DNA of 21,574 bases from Bacteroidales bacterium UBA6408 (lineage in GTDB: Bacteria; Bacteroidota; Bacteroidia; Bacteroidales; UBA932), in NCBI GenBank assembly GCA_002439805.1, contig DJPQ01000088.1, positions 15,110 through 36,683 on the forward strand, in the 5' to 3' direction. Positions 20,765 through 21,574 of the stretch are shown piece by piece. Below the pieces are notes generated by a model. It was not told the origin of the DNA. It made no database searches and worked only from the letters and a program-made list of their open reading frames with translations. The position numbers and the translations under genes were made by a program. The stretch's first letter is position 1; each line of letters opens with the position of its first letter.

Positions 20765-21574
20765 TTAATTCTTCCAGTACTTGTCGATGAGCGCCTGCTT
20801 GATGCCGGTCTCAGCCTTGGAGAAGTACTTGCCGAAGAGCTCCCATGCGGTGTCGAGCATCTCGTCGAGCGAGAGGTTGACGTCGATTGAGAGAATCCTT
20901 GTCGCGTAGTCCTTCGCGTAGGCGAGGCAGCGGTGGTCGTAGTCCGAAAGGTCGAAACCGTTTTCGAGCTTCGTCTTCGCGTTCTGTGCATCGGCGTAGA
21001 GACGGACTGAGGCATTCATCACCTGTGAGTGGTCTTCGCGGGTCTTCTTGCCCTGAACAAGCTGCTTGAGTCGTGAGAGGGAACGGAACGGGTCGATGAT
21101 GACCTTGCCGGAATCCGGATCCGCGCGGAGGAAGAGCTGTCCCTCGGTGATGTAGCCGGTGTTGTCCGGGATGGCGTGGGTGATGTCCCCGTCGTTGAGT
21201 GTCGTCACCGCGATGATTGTGATTGAACCTCCGTCAGGCAGCTGCACTGCCTTCTCGTAAATCTTTGCGAGGTCTGAGTAGAGCGAGCCCGGCATGGAGT
21301 CCTTTGACGGAATCTGGTCCATACGGTTCGACACAATCGAGAGCGCGTCGGCGTAGAGCGTCATGTCGGTGAGGAGCACGAGCACCTTCTCGTTTTTCTC
21401 CACTGCAAAATACTCTGCGGCTGTAAGTGCCATGTCCGGGATGAGGAGCCGCTCCACAGGCGGCTGCTCGGTAGTGTTCACGAAGGATATGATCTTGTCG
21501 AGTGCGCCGGCGGCCTCGAATTCATGCTTGAAGTAGAGATAGTCGTCGTTCGAGAGCCCCATTCCGCCGAGGAT
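20765..21574 (-). CDS. V-type ATP synthase subunit B, C-terminal part (cut by window end)
   Basis: About 269 residues of the regulatory, noncatalytic nucleotide-binding B subunit of the A3B3 head. The frame is open to the window edge, and the reading ILGGMGLSNDDYLYF shows that the ATG at 21562 is internal, so the true start lies outside. Recognisable: RLLIPDMALTAAEYFAVE, VLVLLTDMTLYADAL, MPGSLYSDLAKIYEKA, GDITHAIPDNTGYITEGQLFL and PFRSLSRL. Full B subunits are about 430-460 aa. It is the first V-ATPase gene visible here; A and E subunit genes would be expected beyond the right edge. Confidence 0.94.
   Translation of the reverse strand: MLGGMGLSNDDYLYFKHEFEAAGALDKIISFVNTTEQPPVERLLIPDMALTAAEYFAVEKNEKVLVLLTDMTLYADALSIVSNRMDQIPSKDSMPGSLYSDLAKIYEKAVQLPDGGSITIIAVTTLNDGDITHAIPDNTGYITEGQLFLRADPDSGKVIIDPFRSLSRLKQLVQGKKTREDHSQVMNASVRLYADAQNAKTKLENGFDLSDYDHRCLAYAKDYATRILSIDVNLSLDEMLDTAWELFGKYFSKAETGIKQALIDKYWKN

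Overview
The window looks like chromosomal DNA of a Bacteroidota bacterium, most likely order Bacteroidales. The reasons are promoters of the phylum's TTTG / TAnnTTTG type (complete at the SRP RNA and at a small gene near 3.9 kb), a bacterial V-type ATPase operon in the order B-D-I-K, a multi-repeat DUF349 protein, a surE-lpxB pair and a membrane-anchored GH25 lysozyme. Genus cannot be fixed from the sequence. Gene content is almost entirely housekeeping: no transposase, phage gene, CRISPR array or tRNA was seen.

Layout. 1-160: SRP 4.5S RNA (-). 165-3588: UvrA2-type ABC ATPase and a YhhN/lysoplasmalogenase-like membrane protein (-). 3686-3922: a small independent transcription unit (-) with promoter, 5' hairpin, 34-codon ORF and terminator. 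4072-4749: trmD (-). 4878-9678 (+): DUF349 protein, yidC and a YggS-type PLP protein. 9748-11915 (-): surE-lpxB. 11970-13274: gapA (+) with a long leader and a strong terminator. 13316-17501 (-): GH25 lysozyme, GtrA-acyltransferase fusion, CDP-alcohol phosphatidyltransferase and a short-chain dehydrogenase. 17540-21574 (-): V-ATPase subunits K, I, D and partial B, with their terminator.

Envelope biogenesis dominates: lipid A (lpxB), membrane insertion (yidC, SRP RNA), phospholipid synthesis (acyltransferase, CDP-alcohol transferase), peptidoglycan cleavage (GH25) and an ion-translocating ATPase whose K subunit carries the residues of a sodium site.

The most interesting signal is a family of about 100-nt intergenic elements. 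Four full copies lie at 6845-6963, 8856-8983, 13107-13232 and 17632-17748, and a core-deleted relic lies at 9668-9713. They share an inner sequence (TGCAAGG, ACCGSAR, GAGGA, AACG..GCA) but have unrelated arms that still pair perfectly in each copy, so structure is conserved rather than arm sequence. They sit just after stop codons, and three overlap a stop codon. I do not recognise the family. The second candidate is the 34-codon gene at 3743-3847.
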